Shown here: positions 33,701 through 44,842 of the stretch, one piece after another
Layout of the letters: each line of letters starts with the position of its first letter
How positions within the stretch are numbered: the stretch's first letter is position 1
Source: Punctularia strigosozonata HHB-11173 SS5
Lineage: Eukaryota; Basidiomycota; Agaricomycetes; Corticiales; Punctulariaceae
NCBI RefSeq assembly: GCF_000264995.1
Contig: NW_006767440.1
Coordinates: 552,787-616,786 of the forward strand
Direction: 5' to 3'
Length of the DNA stretch: 64,000 nt
Made by a program: the position numbers and the translations under genes
The notes under the pieces: generated by a model
The model's database searches: none
What the model was told of the DNA's origin: nothing
The model's input: the letters and a program-made list of their open reading frames with translations, nothing else

Positions 33701-34592
33701 TCAACGCTGGGGCCGTCGGGTTGAAGCGCGGGGGGCTCCGGCGACATTCCGCTGCATCACCCAAAGTCGACGCAGCAGAATGTCCCAGAGCATCTGGGCG
33801 CAACGCACGACCAATCGCCATGTATATTTGATGGCGTACACGCGCAGTGATATGCGCACTGTGCCCCATACGACCATCTGCACGTCGACGATATGTTGAT
33901 GACGCTGGTCTACGACCCATGCACCAACCCAGGCGGGGAATATCATGGCTGCTTGGACGAGGAGGATGCGGACGATGTAAAAGAAGAGCACGAGCATCGA
34001 CATGCGCTCTATCAATCGGATAGGTTCGTCTCTGGCCCGCGAGAGCGCGTTGCTATATGCGGTACTTGCGGCGGCTCGAACTTGAACCATTGCGACGGAG
34101 GTGGGTGCATAGTATGACAAGATCGCCAACATCATTCCGATCATGATGCTACCCACAATGTCCGCTTCAGATAACGGCTAAGTGTCTGTTGTGAATCGGT
34201 GCGCCTAAGCGGAAGAGGTGAAGAGATTCCGTACCATGTAGGTAAGATTGAAGATCGCTTCACTGAGGCGTCCTGTCTCGTCCAGCCGCTGGCTTATATG
34301 TCTCCCGTGCCTGGTAGCGTATGGGGTGGTGTATATGTGTCGTTTAGGTGCAACGTGTTATGGCTGTGGAATGCGATATTAGACCGTATCAATTGAATCG
34401 TTTCAATCGGGTGATGATCCACGCAGCGACCTGCAGGCAGTTTCTTGCTTTGCATGAGAGATACCTTACGAATGCGCTTCCATTCGTCCTCTTGGCCAGA
34501 CCCTCGAACCTGATAACAGTGCCGGGTCGACGAGGCCAACGTAAATAGCGCAAACCTACCGAAACTCCCACATCGCCGGTGCTAGACGACAT
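33701..34592 (-). CDS. Uncharacterised hydrophobic protein, copy B
   Basis: An ATG at 34592 opens MSSSTGDVGVS, followed by a plausible intron (gtaggt...cag), a 40-nt exon and further short exons near 34490-34350. The largest exon (about 34156-33701) is open and strongly hydrophobic in its first half (LVLFFYIVRILLVQAAMIFPAW), then has WDILLRRLWVMQR near the end, as in copy A. Two to three membrane helices are likely. Exon borders in the 5' half are uncertain and the function is unknown. The two copies and their flanks (about 32130-33400 and 33520-34620) are related over their whole length, so this is a tandem duplication of about 1.2 kb. Confidence 0.4.
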
Positions 34593-36641
34593 GGGCTAGA
34601 GCCAGATTAGCCCAACCGTCCTGCCCGCGTAGGTCAAAAGATAACTTCTCGAACCCCGCCTCGTTGGGGGCTGGCATGCAGTTCTAGTTCTGTCTTACGC
34701 ATTGAGCTCGTGTGCCACGACACCCTGTCTAAACAGAGGACCTCGTGCACTGATTGCACTCAATCCGTAGAGGCAGGGAGAGCGGAGATTACAAAGTTTC
34801 CGAGCTTCTGTGCCGTCCAACAGGTAGACTTGGGGGCGTAAAAAGGTCTATTCCAGGCGCGGTCCCAATAGCGGAACAGCGGATTCTGGTTTTGTGACGT
34901 ATTGCCTATGAGGAACGGTGTTCGTCGATGGCACACTCGATGCGCAGTGTCTTCTACGATCTGAAGACGAGGGGAAAGCCCGGCGATGTGCAACAGTGGT
35001 CAAGATTTCCCTGCGTGAGAGCACGAACCATCCAAGAATATCAACCTACAGCGCCACATACATCGCATCATCATCTCGAATCCCCTTTGTTCGCTCGTTA
35101 ACGTTCCACGTCTGAGTTTTCCTTGATCTTTGGCTTGTTGCTTTGGAAAGTGACGCCCACCGAGACGTTCTCCGCCTCGACTCGCTCGGTCATGAGACGG
35201 ACCATACCCTCGACGGAGAGTCGTCCAGGGCGTGCAATCCTCCTCGTTCACGGTTACGCGTCGTAGTGACGGGAGTGGGCGCGGCTCCCGGTGGGAGGGA
35301 TCCTCGTTGACAAGATAAGGGGTGACGATTACGCAAGCCGTACATATAGCTTGCGAGTTGCACTGCGGTCGCAGACTGCGCGCGGCCATCCCGCGCATAC
35401 GGTGCGGCTCTCTTTCTCTCCGGATTTTAATCTGCAGCTACATCTCAGAATAACGTCCCCGTCTCCTGGAGCTTCCGCCCCCCCCCCCCATTACAGTCTC
35501 ACTTGGGATAACCACAAACAATACGTCAAGGCACCCGCAAAGGTCAGCTGCAGAACAAGAATACTGCATGTCGTTCGCTCCATTCGCGCGCCTGCAAGCC
35601 CGTCTCCGATGTGCTCCGCCTCCATGGAAGACGTCTCTGTATCAGGCCTGCGTCGCTCGTCATGTTCCGATAGCACGAGCCGTCGTTACCTCCCATGGTT
35701 GCAGAACGCTGATGCCTACCCGTCTCCGTCCGCACTCCAACTCAGAGCCATGTCTTCTTCTAAGATTCAACGCCGTCGTGTGCCGCGACGATCCTCCCGA
35801 ATGCGAAAAACTTTACTCTGCCTGTTTTGCCTTGCTTCTCCTCGCCTCAGAACCTCCTCCCTTATCCATCAAGATATCCGACCCAACGCCGTCCGCCGAA
35901 CGGACAACCATCCCGCAGTGTCTGAGAGCCGGTATGATCGGCCCACGCTCTTGGTTTCGGGCCGTGTCAAAGATGTACCAGTGTGATTGGCAAACGAAAA
36001 ACGGGCTCGTCTTCGTGCATGTAGTACCTTCAACCTTGTATATAAAACGGCATGTTGCTTGCGTACTCCGGATGCAGGAACACGACGTTCCGAGTGGTTA
36101 ACACCCAGGATTCTGTATGCTGGACGGGATTCGCAAACGCTTTTCGCGCGTGTCGGTGGATCGCGCTCGTGACGACCTCTTTTCCAAGGGCGAACAGCTG
36201 ATCCGCCATCGGTGTCGGTTCTTTTGCCTCACAGACAAATGTACCCCGTACTGGACAAGAGCCGGTCGGAAACAACCTTCTCGACAACGCCATGTCGTGA
36301 CGATAGGGAGCCAGCCAGAGCCTGACGTGCGGCAGAGCTGCTTTTCCCGTAGGATCTTCTTGTCGGCCTCGGTTACACACGTTTGTACTTGTGGGGGATA
36401 TACATCCTAAAAAGGCTTTGTCGCACTCGAGCTGTCATTGTCAAAGGGACGCTTTGTCCTTGGCCCTTTCTGTGCTGCAACCGCAAAGCATGCGCAAAGG
36501 GATGCCGTTTGAGGGATAAAGGCGAAATCGGTCGGATAGGGGCAGAGCCAAATCCGGCGCAAGAAACTGGTGCATCAACCAATCAGCTCTTCGGAATCTT
36601 TCTTTCATCGCACACGGTACTTCAACTCGGACTTCGACCTG
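34593..36641. other. About 2 kb without a supported gene
   Basis: Several frames of 100-230 codons exist on both strands (for example 35291-35986 and 35568-36101, plus) but they overlap each other in different frames and have no recognisable motif, so I do not call them. The second copy of a dispersed repeat lies at about 36039-36130. Confidence 0.35.
36039..36130 (+). repeat. Dispersed TATA-containing repeat (copy 2; copy 1 at 31541-31630)
   Basis: Both copies begin TATATAAAACG. After a variable spacer they share a ~30-base block (GATGCAGGA, then ACGACGTT and CGAGTGGTT), and both continue with GGACGGGAT/GAACGGGAT-type similarity. It may be part of a duplicated gene promoter or a short non-autonomous element; ends are not defined. 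Confidence 0.5.
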
Positions 36642-36649
36642 TATATAAG
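36642..36649 (+). promoter_or_regulatory. TATA box of F-box gene
   Basis: TATATAAG, about 160 nt before the ATG at 36801; the leader between is pyrimidine-rich. Confidence 0.5.
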
Positions 36650-36800
36650 CCAGGCGACTCTACTAGAGCTCGATAAAAGCATCGTGGTCTCAGCCTGCTT
36701 CGTTGCTTCATTCCCCCATACTTGCCCTCGGAAGCCTTGAAGGAACTGTCGGACCTATCGTCGTTGCCAGTGGAGCAGACACGGATCGACTAGCCAGGCC

Positions 36801-38874
36801 ATGGATCCTATCGTGTCTCCGAATACGTGAGTCGTGGTATCGATTGATGTCCTCTGGTAGACTCATGTGATCGTCTGTCAGGCTCGCAGAAACTTCGTCT
36901 CCCGATCGTCACGCCTCGAGCGTTTCACGCGGACTCACTCAGCGCGACGAGCAACGACAGCAGGTCGATCGCAAGATTCACGACTTGTGTCTACAAGCAC
37001 AAAGAATCTTGGGTCTGTTCCGGTCAACGGACCCTCAGTATCCACCGGGCACGAACTCAGACGCGCTACTCCTTGAGCTCGATAATGCCATCTCATGCTC
37101 ACCACCAGCAGATGTCGCCGGACAAGAACATCGTATACGACTCTCATCTCTGGGCTGCGAAGCGATGGTAAATCTCCGCGACCGGCTCAGATTACTTCAC
37201 GAGGAGCGCAATTCGCTAGCCCCGATTTCCCGACTGCCCAACGAAATTCTCATGTTCGTCTTCGTGTTTTGTGTTTCCCGTACCGAGCACGATTTCAAGT
37301 ACGACTCCCGCTCCGTGACCTTGTTCCCGTACACACACGCATTCGCCAACGTCTGTCGATTCTGGCGACAGCTCGCACTCAACCTGCCCTCTGTCTGGAC
37401 ACACGTTCCCCGTTCCTCGCTGCAGTTGACCCGGACCTTTTTATCGAGGTCGAGGAACTTTCCGCTGTTTCTGAATAGCTCGTTATCGTACCTGGCGACT
37501 ACGGATCCAGAAGCCCAAGATTTGGCGCTCTCTCATTTAGGACGCGCGCGTATGCTGGACTATAACTACTTCGTCGTCGCGGGCCACGAGGCAATTCTTT
37601 CTTCCCGCGCCCCCTTACTTACCTTGTGTCGTCTTCATGCCGGATTGAATAAGAATGGAGGGCGATTACCAGACAACTTCCTAGGCCGCGATTCGCCGCA
37701 CCTTCGCACCCTCAGCCTGGAGGGAATATCTTTTGATTGGGACTTGATGCGTTGTGCTTCCCTTTTTCAGAACTTGAGGAAACTATCTCTCTTGCAACTG
37801 CGCGCGAATTCATTCCCCACTGCTGAGCAACTGGTGACGGCTCTTCAGAAGATGCCGTTGTTACAGGATATCCTTATAATAGCAGCGCACAAAGAGGTGT
37901 TGTTGCCCATCGAAGGGTGTTCGGTCGTGGTGGTCTTGCAACGCTTGACAAAACTCACACTGCACGCCCCAGTCTCGCACGTCTGCGATCTGCTCGACCA
38001 TATCCGTGTTCCTTCCTGTACTAGAGTGAGCCTCGACCTCTACCACTCCGAATCCGACCTCGACAACGGTCCCTCCCTGATGGCTTTCCTTGACCGGCAT
38101 TGCACCTTCAAAGGCGATGGACCCCCTCTGCGATCCATAAGTTACAGGCTATATAACGAGAAGGAAATCGAGTTCTGGGTGCACACCGATAACGACGAGT
38201 TTTCTGAGTCTCAGCTGCTGATCCTGAATCTCTCTCTGTTCGACTCGAGAGGGCTGCTCACCCCTGTCGTCCGCAGGTTACTGCTCGGGGGAATCGGCCT
38301 CGTGAGGATGATTGTGGAGGGGCACTGGGACTACAAGATGACCGAGGTCGAGGCTATGATCAACCTCATCCTCACCCGGTGCTCTTCGGCAACGACGATC
38401 GAGCTGGAGAACATCACTGCTTGCGAATTCGCCGTCCAGTTGCTGTTGGGCTTCACCTCGAGCACCAGCCCTGACGTTACTCCCGTCATCCCTGATCTGC
38501 TGCCATCGCTGCGGCGGATGTATATGAACCTCCATGGACATAGGTCCATCCCTCAGTTTCGCGTTTTGTTGCCGAGACTGCTGGCTCTGAGGACCGGTAT
38601 GGAGCTCGATATCGTCGGAGCCAACAGACTGAAGGAGGAGTACGTGGAGAGGCTCCGCGAGATTGCGGATCGTCCCGAGCTTGTGAAGGTGTCGATTTTA
38701 GAGGGGAGCGACTACGATCCCGACTGTCGGGAGTTTGGGGGTGGGGGGTCGCACGTGGGAGATGGGGAAGAAGAATGGGACGAAAGCTCGGATGGAGGAG
38801 AAGAGGACTCGGACGCCGGCTCAGGCTCGGATGGGGCTGCGGAGGGGACGTTGGCCGAAGTCTTGGATGCATAG
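36801..38874 (+). CDS. F-box protein with leucine-rich C-terminus, 672 residues
   Basis: Predicted substrate adaptor of an SCF ubiquitin ligase. The first exon is 26 nt (36801-36826), followed by a 55-nt intron and one large exon 36882-38874; the total is 2019 nt. After a Gln-rich linker a coiled segment (LHEERNSLAPISRLPNEIL) runs into the F-box (about residues 95-145, ISRLPNEILMFVFVFC ... NVCRFWRQLALNLPSVW). The remainder has irregular leucine-rich repeats (LRTLSLEGISF, LRKLSLLQLRA) as in many mushroom F-box proteins. The C-terminus is Gly/Asp/Glu-rich and disordered. Such proteins form very large, fast-changing families in basidiomycetes; the target is unknown. Another member lies at 49147. 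Confidence 0.85.
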
Positions 38875-39270
38875 AGTGAGCTCCACCGATTCCAGTGGGA
38901 GGGCACCTAATCTCACATCCACTCTCACGTTCTCCTCACGCTCCAGAGGTCCCGGAGGACCCATCACAGGCTCCATGCATCGAACGATTGTACGCTAGCT
39001 CCGTGCGTTTTTAGAAACTCGAACGACAGAGTTGCTAGCCATTTATTTGATACATGCGGTGATTCGTGTTAACGTCATCCTTGCTATCGTGGAGTGGATT
39101 AACCTCCGGGTAGCCTCGATATTCCGAGTCGTGAGTATACAACCTATCTGTGGCGTTGTGCGCGACCGCGTCAGTGATCAACCAACTCTTGAGAAGACCC
39201 GCTTATTGCCTCAAGTTTCATGAACTCACATCACGATAGACCAGACAGCTCTTGCCAAATCTTCGCTCGG
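38875..39270. other. Intergenic, convergent 3' ends
   Basis: Nothing beyond untranslated flanks of the F-box gene (+) and the BTB gene (-). Confidence 0.4.
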
Positions 39271-40313
39271 TTACCGATTACCTCGTTTCTTCAAGTTCCC
39301 CTTCGTCGTGACTGTGTTCTGTGTATCATCCGCGGTGTCCTCCCTTGGAACGGGTGTCAACGGGGCAGGATTAGCGGGCACATCGCTTTCTTCGGCGGGG
39401 AACCGGGATGAAAATGCGCTGACGACTGTGGAAACCACTGTCTCTCCAGGGACAACCACCCTCGCATCTCTTATACGCTGCCGTCTCTCGGAAATGGCTA
39501 TCACGTCGTCCAACTCAAGCTGTTCCGCCTCCTGCAGCGTCAGCGGCTCGTCTCGCTGACATATGGCTACGTAGGCATCCTTAAGCCAGCCTGGGATATT
39601 GTACCGGCGCCCTAACGCGATCCTGTCCACCGGAAGCGCAAGCGGAAAACACTCGCGTATGGCGAGCTCACGGATGGACCTGAATCCCCAGGTCGTGGAG
39701 AGGCGGAGTATGGCGGTCCAGTCTGCCAAGGTTTCCGCCATGTACTTAATGTAATCACTGCAAGATCACAGGTATCAGTACTCTTCGCATTATATAGAAC
39801 AGCACGACGGCGCCGTCACCTCCGGTAAAAGATATCCAAGAAAAGGTCGAATTCGTTGCAGTTGATGTCGAACAGACAGATAACCGGAATGGCATGCGAC
39901 GAGCACTGTTTGCATACGAGGCGCCTGAAGAAATCGGAATCTCGCAAGAAAAAGTAGCGATGAACCTGATATTCCGTGTCTGCTACCTATCGGTAGGTCA
40001 TACAACGCGTATGACGTTTAGTATATCACTTCAGACAGCACAGAGCCCGACGACGTACAATTATCCGCAAGTTCCCATCTGGTATGAAAAACCTGGAGCT
40101 GCGCCCGACTGTCTGGCAGAAGGCATCGCCCAAGGTTTCATCCTGATCCACAGATGCTTCCTCAGCTGGATCGCTGACCGGGGAGACGGGAATGCCACTC
40201 TTCCCAGGGACAAGGGAACCCTGATCCTGGGCACCGCTATGCGCGGAGGCGGCATGCGTCCCCGTCGCCCAGGGCAAAGATCCTACCGACTTTACTTTCA
40301 CTGCTGATGGCAT
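39271..40313 (-). CDS. BTB/POZ domain protein, 302 residues
   Basis: Three exons, 40313-40059, 39986-39820 and 39757-39271, sum to 909 nt (302 residues). After a short disordered N-terminus, the BTB fold begins at about residue 75: FFIPDGNLRIIV-ADTEYQVHRYFFLRDSDFFRRLV, then ICLFDINCNEFDLFLDIFYR. The C-terminal half is the helical region typical of basidiomycete BTB proteins (LADWTAILRLSTTWGFRSIRELAIRE, LGRRYNIPGWLKDAYVAICQRDEPLT). BTB proteins of this type are presumed adaptors (for example for Cul3 ligases), but the partner is not known. The family is expanded in mushroom fungi. The tail is Lys-rich (LKKRGNR). Confidence 0.85.
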
Positions 40314-40877
40314 GTTTCGCGATAGTGAACAGTGAAGCTGCGGTATACCCTGAGGGAGGGGTGTAAGAGCGGGAGAAACGTAGCATGGGCGACAGATAGG
40401 CAGATATACCCTCAGAGCGCGATTGACGTCGACGCAGCATCGTGGGCATGTAGTACAATTATAGCACAATGCTGTTCAACCATGTCCAAAGGGCCTTTGG
40501 GAACCGCGGGTGCTTCATGCGTTCAGTGCGCTGAATAAGGCTGAATAGCACCTTGTCGGCGATGTCAGGTGCCGCATGGGTTTGGCCACTAATCGGATCG
40601 TACCGGAAACATACCTACCTACCGAAGAAGATCTAGAGCAACGTGTGCGATACAGGCTAGATGCTACATAATTTGTAGTCTCAGAGTAAAGCGAGGCATT
40701 GATTCGCTTTCGAAACGCCCGGAAGCGGAACCATTGAGATCGGGCGTCATCAGTCAGCCAGTGCATCTCGCACCTGGTGTATCTCATACTCTTGCTCGAA
40801 AGGGGTGACTTTGTTCGTGATGACCAACGACAGCACATCGAATGCTAGATCCGCGATCGTAGTTGTGCCCCAAAAAC
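40314..40877. other. Intergenic, about 560 bp
   Basis: This holds the upstream region of the BTB gene and the 3' end of the AlkB-like gene, both on the minus strand. No further gene is seen. Confidence 0.4.
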
Positions 40878-42481
40878 CTAGTTGACATCCGGCACAGCAT
40901 GCGGGTTTGTATCCGAGCCGTGCAGATTGGGATTGTCTTTGGCGAACGGTCCTCGGCCTTCCGCCACGGCATCCATGATCTTCCACGTCCCGCAGCCCTT
41001 GCCCTCGTTCTGGGAGCCACCGTAGCACGCCCACCAGTAGCGGTCCGGGCAGTCACCCATCCGGTGCTTCATGTCCGGCCGCAGGATCATCGGCACCCCA
41101 CACTTGCAGCGCGGCGTGAGGTGCGCCGCGAAGTCCGGGCGATAGAAACGGAAGGTGATGTTGATCCGAGCATTGGAGGGCTCGATGGGTACCTCGGGTC
41201 GATCTGGGTGGGGAAACGACGGGCGGTACAGGTCGATGCTAGTCTGAGGCGGAATAGCGTGCTTGAACTTTTCTTGCGTCGTGGCGTGCATGATGATCAA
41301 CTGGCTTTACCCGTCAGCTTCGCAATCGGGAGATCGGTGCCCACTGGCATCAGAACTCACCGAGTTGTGCGGTAACGGTATGTTGAATGTCCGCGCCTGG
41401 CGCGTGCCGATCTCGTCCGTCGGTATTACCTCCCGCAAGCGGAACACGCGCCTCGTCCCCAGCGAGAGGGACGCGATAGTCGGATAGGGTCCTAGATACG
41501 TGAGCTGGTCCGAGTGTAACCCGACGCTCGATTGAGCGCCTTCGTAGCAGTTCGACGCGGCGACGTTGGCGCGCCATAGCGGACCATCCGGGCTCGCTCC
41601 GCCCCACTCGAACGGGAGCCGCGGTCGTTTGCGCATCTGCTCGTTTACGACGGCCTCCACGATCCTGCACGCCGCCTCCATCGCATCAGGGAACACCTCA
41701 GGAGGGTCCGTCCGTCGGCCGTTGTACCTGCGATGCTAGGTCGTTTGTGGCTGACGTAACTCCCGCGCCGTGCTGAGGCTCACCAGAGCTGGGCGGCCTC
41801 CTGCCACGACTCGTTGTCGTCGATGCCGTTCGTCTTCCTCGCGAAGAAGGACGTTTTGTGCGGGCTTTCCACCAGGCGGTCAAACAGCCACCACTGATTG
41901 GGCTTCCACCCGACGGACTTGTCTACCATGGTGTAGAACAGGTGGCAAGCGAGCTCAGGAGGAAGAATAGAGAGGTGCAGCGTGCAAGAAGTATGCTTGG
42001 CGACCAGTTCTGGAGTGGTAAGGGTCATGGGCGGTAGCTGCGGCGCCTTCTTCTCCGATGAAGGAGGGGGGCGCAAGACGCTCATCAGGTCTGCCACAGG
42101 CTTCGTGGGAGACGGAGAGCTAGCAGTCGGTCTTGCTAAGCAGGAACGAGGTTTCTTCGCTGAGGCCGAAGCAGAGGGGAGGTCGTCTTCGCTGGCTGAA
42201 CGTGTATTCGGGGATGAAGTCGCAGCGCTAGGGGAAGGGTTGGCCTGACTCAACCAGTCGTTCATCACATTTGACTTGCGTTTCCTCTTCTTCGTGCTCG
42301 TTGTTCGCTCATCCTGAGGATGCCTGGACACGGCTGTAGAATTGATCAAGTGGGCTGCGCGCGACGCGTCGCCATCACATTCGACCAGTGCGTTCAGTAT
42401 GATCTCGGTGCTTGGTGTTGGTGAGTCGAGAAGGCTAGCAACAACAGCGACCAACACATCTGTGTCGTTTTGCGAACTCAT
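40878..42481 (-). CDS. AlkB-like 2-oxoglutarate/Fe(II) dioxygenase with CUE and GRF domains
   Basis: Predicted nucleic-acid demethylase of the AlkB family (closest in style to ALKBH2/3). Exons 42481-41784, 41727-41361 and 41300-40878 sum to 1488 nt (495 residues). The N-terminal CUE/UBA-like motif (TEIILNALVECDGDASRAAHLIN, about 28-50) suggests ubiquitin binding. A Ser/Pro-rich linker with a basic patch (KKRKRKS) follows. The catalytic core has the HxD pair in SVGLHSDQLTYLGPYP, the distal His in the KFKHAIPPQ segment and the conserved Arg in NARINITFRFY. The C-terminus carries a GRF-type zinc finger (CKCGVPMILR ... RYWWACYGG ... GCGTWKIM), a single-strand nucleic-acid binding module. All expected metal and cofactor residues are present. 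It is divergent from the M24 peptidase gene (192 bp). Confidence 0.87.
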
Positions 42482-42673
42482 AGGTAGGTCTGTAAGCAGG
42501 ATGAAGCTTGAGAGGAGAACGCATCGTTCCCCGATGAGCGAGGACAAACGCTACGTGACTATGATTGCACGTCACATGGTAGCACACCGAGGCACACCGT
42601 CACCCATCTCGTCCACAGCATGAACCGGAACGGGCTTCCGCTCGTCTCAACTTGAACCATCCCGACCTCTTTC
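42482..42673. promoter_or_regulatory. Bidirectional promoter, AlkB-like / M24 peptidase
   Basis: 192 bp between opposed ATGs; no TATA box. Confidence 0.4.
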
Positions 42674-44579
42674 ATGACAGAAAGTAAGGATTTGGAGAGC
42701 GCCGTCCCGAATGCTATGGCCGGCCCTGCACGCGACGAAGGAAAGGTGCTTGACGATGAAGCGTTCTTCGTCGTGAAGCTCGGTCCATCCAAGATAAGAG
42801 CGTCGAAGCCGGTCAGAACCCTGCCTGTTCGCCTAAACATGCGCTATACTGAGCGGTCCAACGTCTGCAGGGCGTCCTGTTCCTCGCATTCTGCGCTGCG
42901 CTCTACCTGTGGATCTCGTCCTCGTCCATCCGACGCACGACACCGACGGTCCCAGCGACGTCCCCGGAATCCTACGCCCACCTCGCCTCCCACTGCGCAT
43001 CCATCCCACCCATCTCCGCCGACGAGTTCCACGCGCGCCAGACCGCGCTCGCGCAGACGCTCGCGTCGCTCAACGCGTCCGCCTACATCGCCGAGCCCGG
43101 CGCGAACGCCCAGTTCTTCGGCAACATCTCCGGCTCGAGCTGGCACCTCTCCGAGCGCCCGCTGCTGCTCATCGTCCACCCCGCGTTCGACGCTTTCGGC
43201 GGCGGCGGCGACGTCCAGCCCAAGATCACGATCCTCACCCCTTACTTCGAAGAGACGCGCGCGAAGCTGCTCGAGGTGCCCGCGGCGGACGGCGTGGAGT
43301 ACGCCGCGTGGCCGGAGGAGGCGGACCCGTACGCGATCGCCGTCGCCGCGATCGGGGGCGGCAGCGGGAAGATCTTCGTCGACGCGTCCATCCGGCACTT
43401 CATCGTCGACGGCCTGCGCGGCGCCGTCCCGGACTCGGTCGCCGTCGAATCCGCGCCCTTGGAGATCCGGTACCTGCGCGAGCGGAAGTCTCCCGCCGAG
43501 CTGGAGATCCTGAAGTGCGTCAACGAGGTGCGGCGGGCTTCTTTTGTGTCCGCGTGCGCGCATCATAAGGGGGACGACGTTTGTTGACGGCTGTTCCCTC
43601 GCTCAGGTCACGGTGCTCGCTATCCGCGAGGTGCGCGATAAGATGTACATCGACATCCGCGAGTCGGAGGCGCGGGACATGATCCGGGCAGCTCTCGGCG
43701 CGGCGGGCCTCCATGACCTAGACTCTCTCGTGCTCTTTGGAGGTACGTACGGTCGAAAAAAAAAAACACGTACTCGCGTGCGCACCGGCTCACCCAGATG
43801 TGTTGGTGCCAGAAAACGCCGCGCTCCCGCACGGAAGCGGCACCGACCGCGTGCTGGGCAAGAACGACTTTGCCCTCTTCGACTGCGGCGGAGGGTTACA
43901 CTCGTACTTCAGCGACGTGACGAGGGTACCGGTACCCCCCCCCCCCCATCCCACCGCTACTCCCGATAATCTCACGAGGCTGATCCGCGTTCCCATACGT
44001 CCAGACCTTCGCGCTGAAAGACACGGTCCTGTCCGAGGAGCAACTCGCGCTATGGAAGCTCGTGCACGCGGCGCAGACGAAGGCGTCGACGTTCAAGAAC
44101 GGGACCATCACTCGGGAGGTCGACGAAGCCGCTCGGGCCGTCATCGAGGACGGCGGGTACGGGAGGTACTTCACGCATCGGCTCGGACACGGTGCGTGCT
44201 CTCCCGCACGTCTGACTAGCAGTGCCGTTAGACTGAACACGCCTCGCGCCAGGTATCGGACTCGAGGTCCACGAACAACCCTACCTCCGCGGCGGAAGCT
44301 CCGACGTGCGTGCCGGCCGACGGTCGATACGCTAGAGACCGCGCTGACCGGTTCCCGCAGGTGATCCAAATCGGCCACACGTTCTCGAACGAACCCGGGA
44401 TCTACGTCGAGGGCAAGGTACGTTCGCTTTCGACGACACTATCGTGGGGTCCAGAAGCTTGACAAGGACCGCAGGTCGGAGTCCGTCTGGAGGACTGCTT
44501 CTACGTTGATGAGAACGGCGATTTCACCTTCTTCACCGCCGGCGTCGGAGGCCAAGCGACTTGCCCCTGGTCTCCGTGA
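42674..44579 (+). CDS. M24 family Xaa-Pro peptidase with N-terminal membrane anchor
   Basis: Metallopeptidase of the aminopeptidase P/prolidase family, which cleaves bonds next to proline. Exons: 42674-42811, 42871-43527, 43607-43742, 43813-43925, 44005-44191, 44253-44305, 44361-44417 and 44475-44579, total 1446 nt (481 residues). The first donor (GTCAGA at 42812) is a choice; GTGCTT at 42746 is an alternative. Right after it lies a hydrophobic helix (GVLFLAFCAALYLWIS), so the protein is probably a type II membrane protein. The creatinase-like N-domain follows. The pita-bread domain keeps the five metal ligands: Asp in ALFDCGGG, Asp in FSDVTR, His in RLGHGIGLEVHE, Glu in SNEPGIYVEG and Glu in VRLEDCF. 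One intron contains a C13 run next to the splice donor. Confidence 0.85.
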
Positions 44580-44842
44580 ACGCGCCGACGGGTGTGATTG
44601 ATAACATTGGATGTAGGGTTTACTTTAGGATAGGGACAATATACAGTAGGGGGGTGATGTTCCAAACTCGGATAAGGTACAGAAGACCGAAGGGGGGCCT
44701 ATAGATAGGGCTAGATACAAAGCAAGGTCTACAACGAAATTCACGAAGCGAAGAAGTTAGTCGTGAGCCCAAAGCGAACAGGTGAGTAGAGCGAAGACAG
44801 AGAGGGGGGTAACGAGCGTGGTGGTTATTCGAGTTCAGGACC

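Noticed and set aside
42844-43566. 240-codon minus-strand frame opposite the M24 peptidase
   Set aside because: Shadow frame; the plus-strand model has all catalytic residues and correct splicing.
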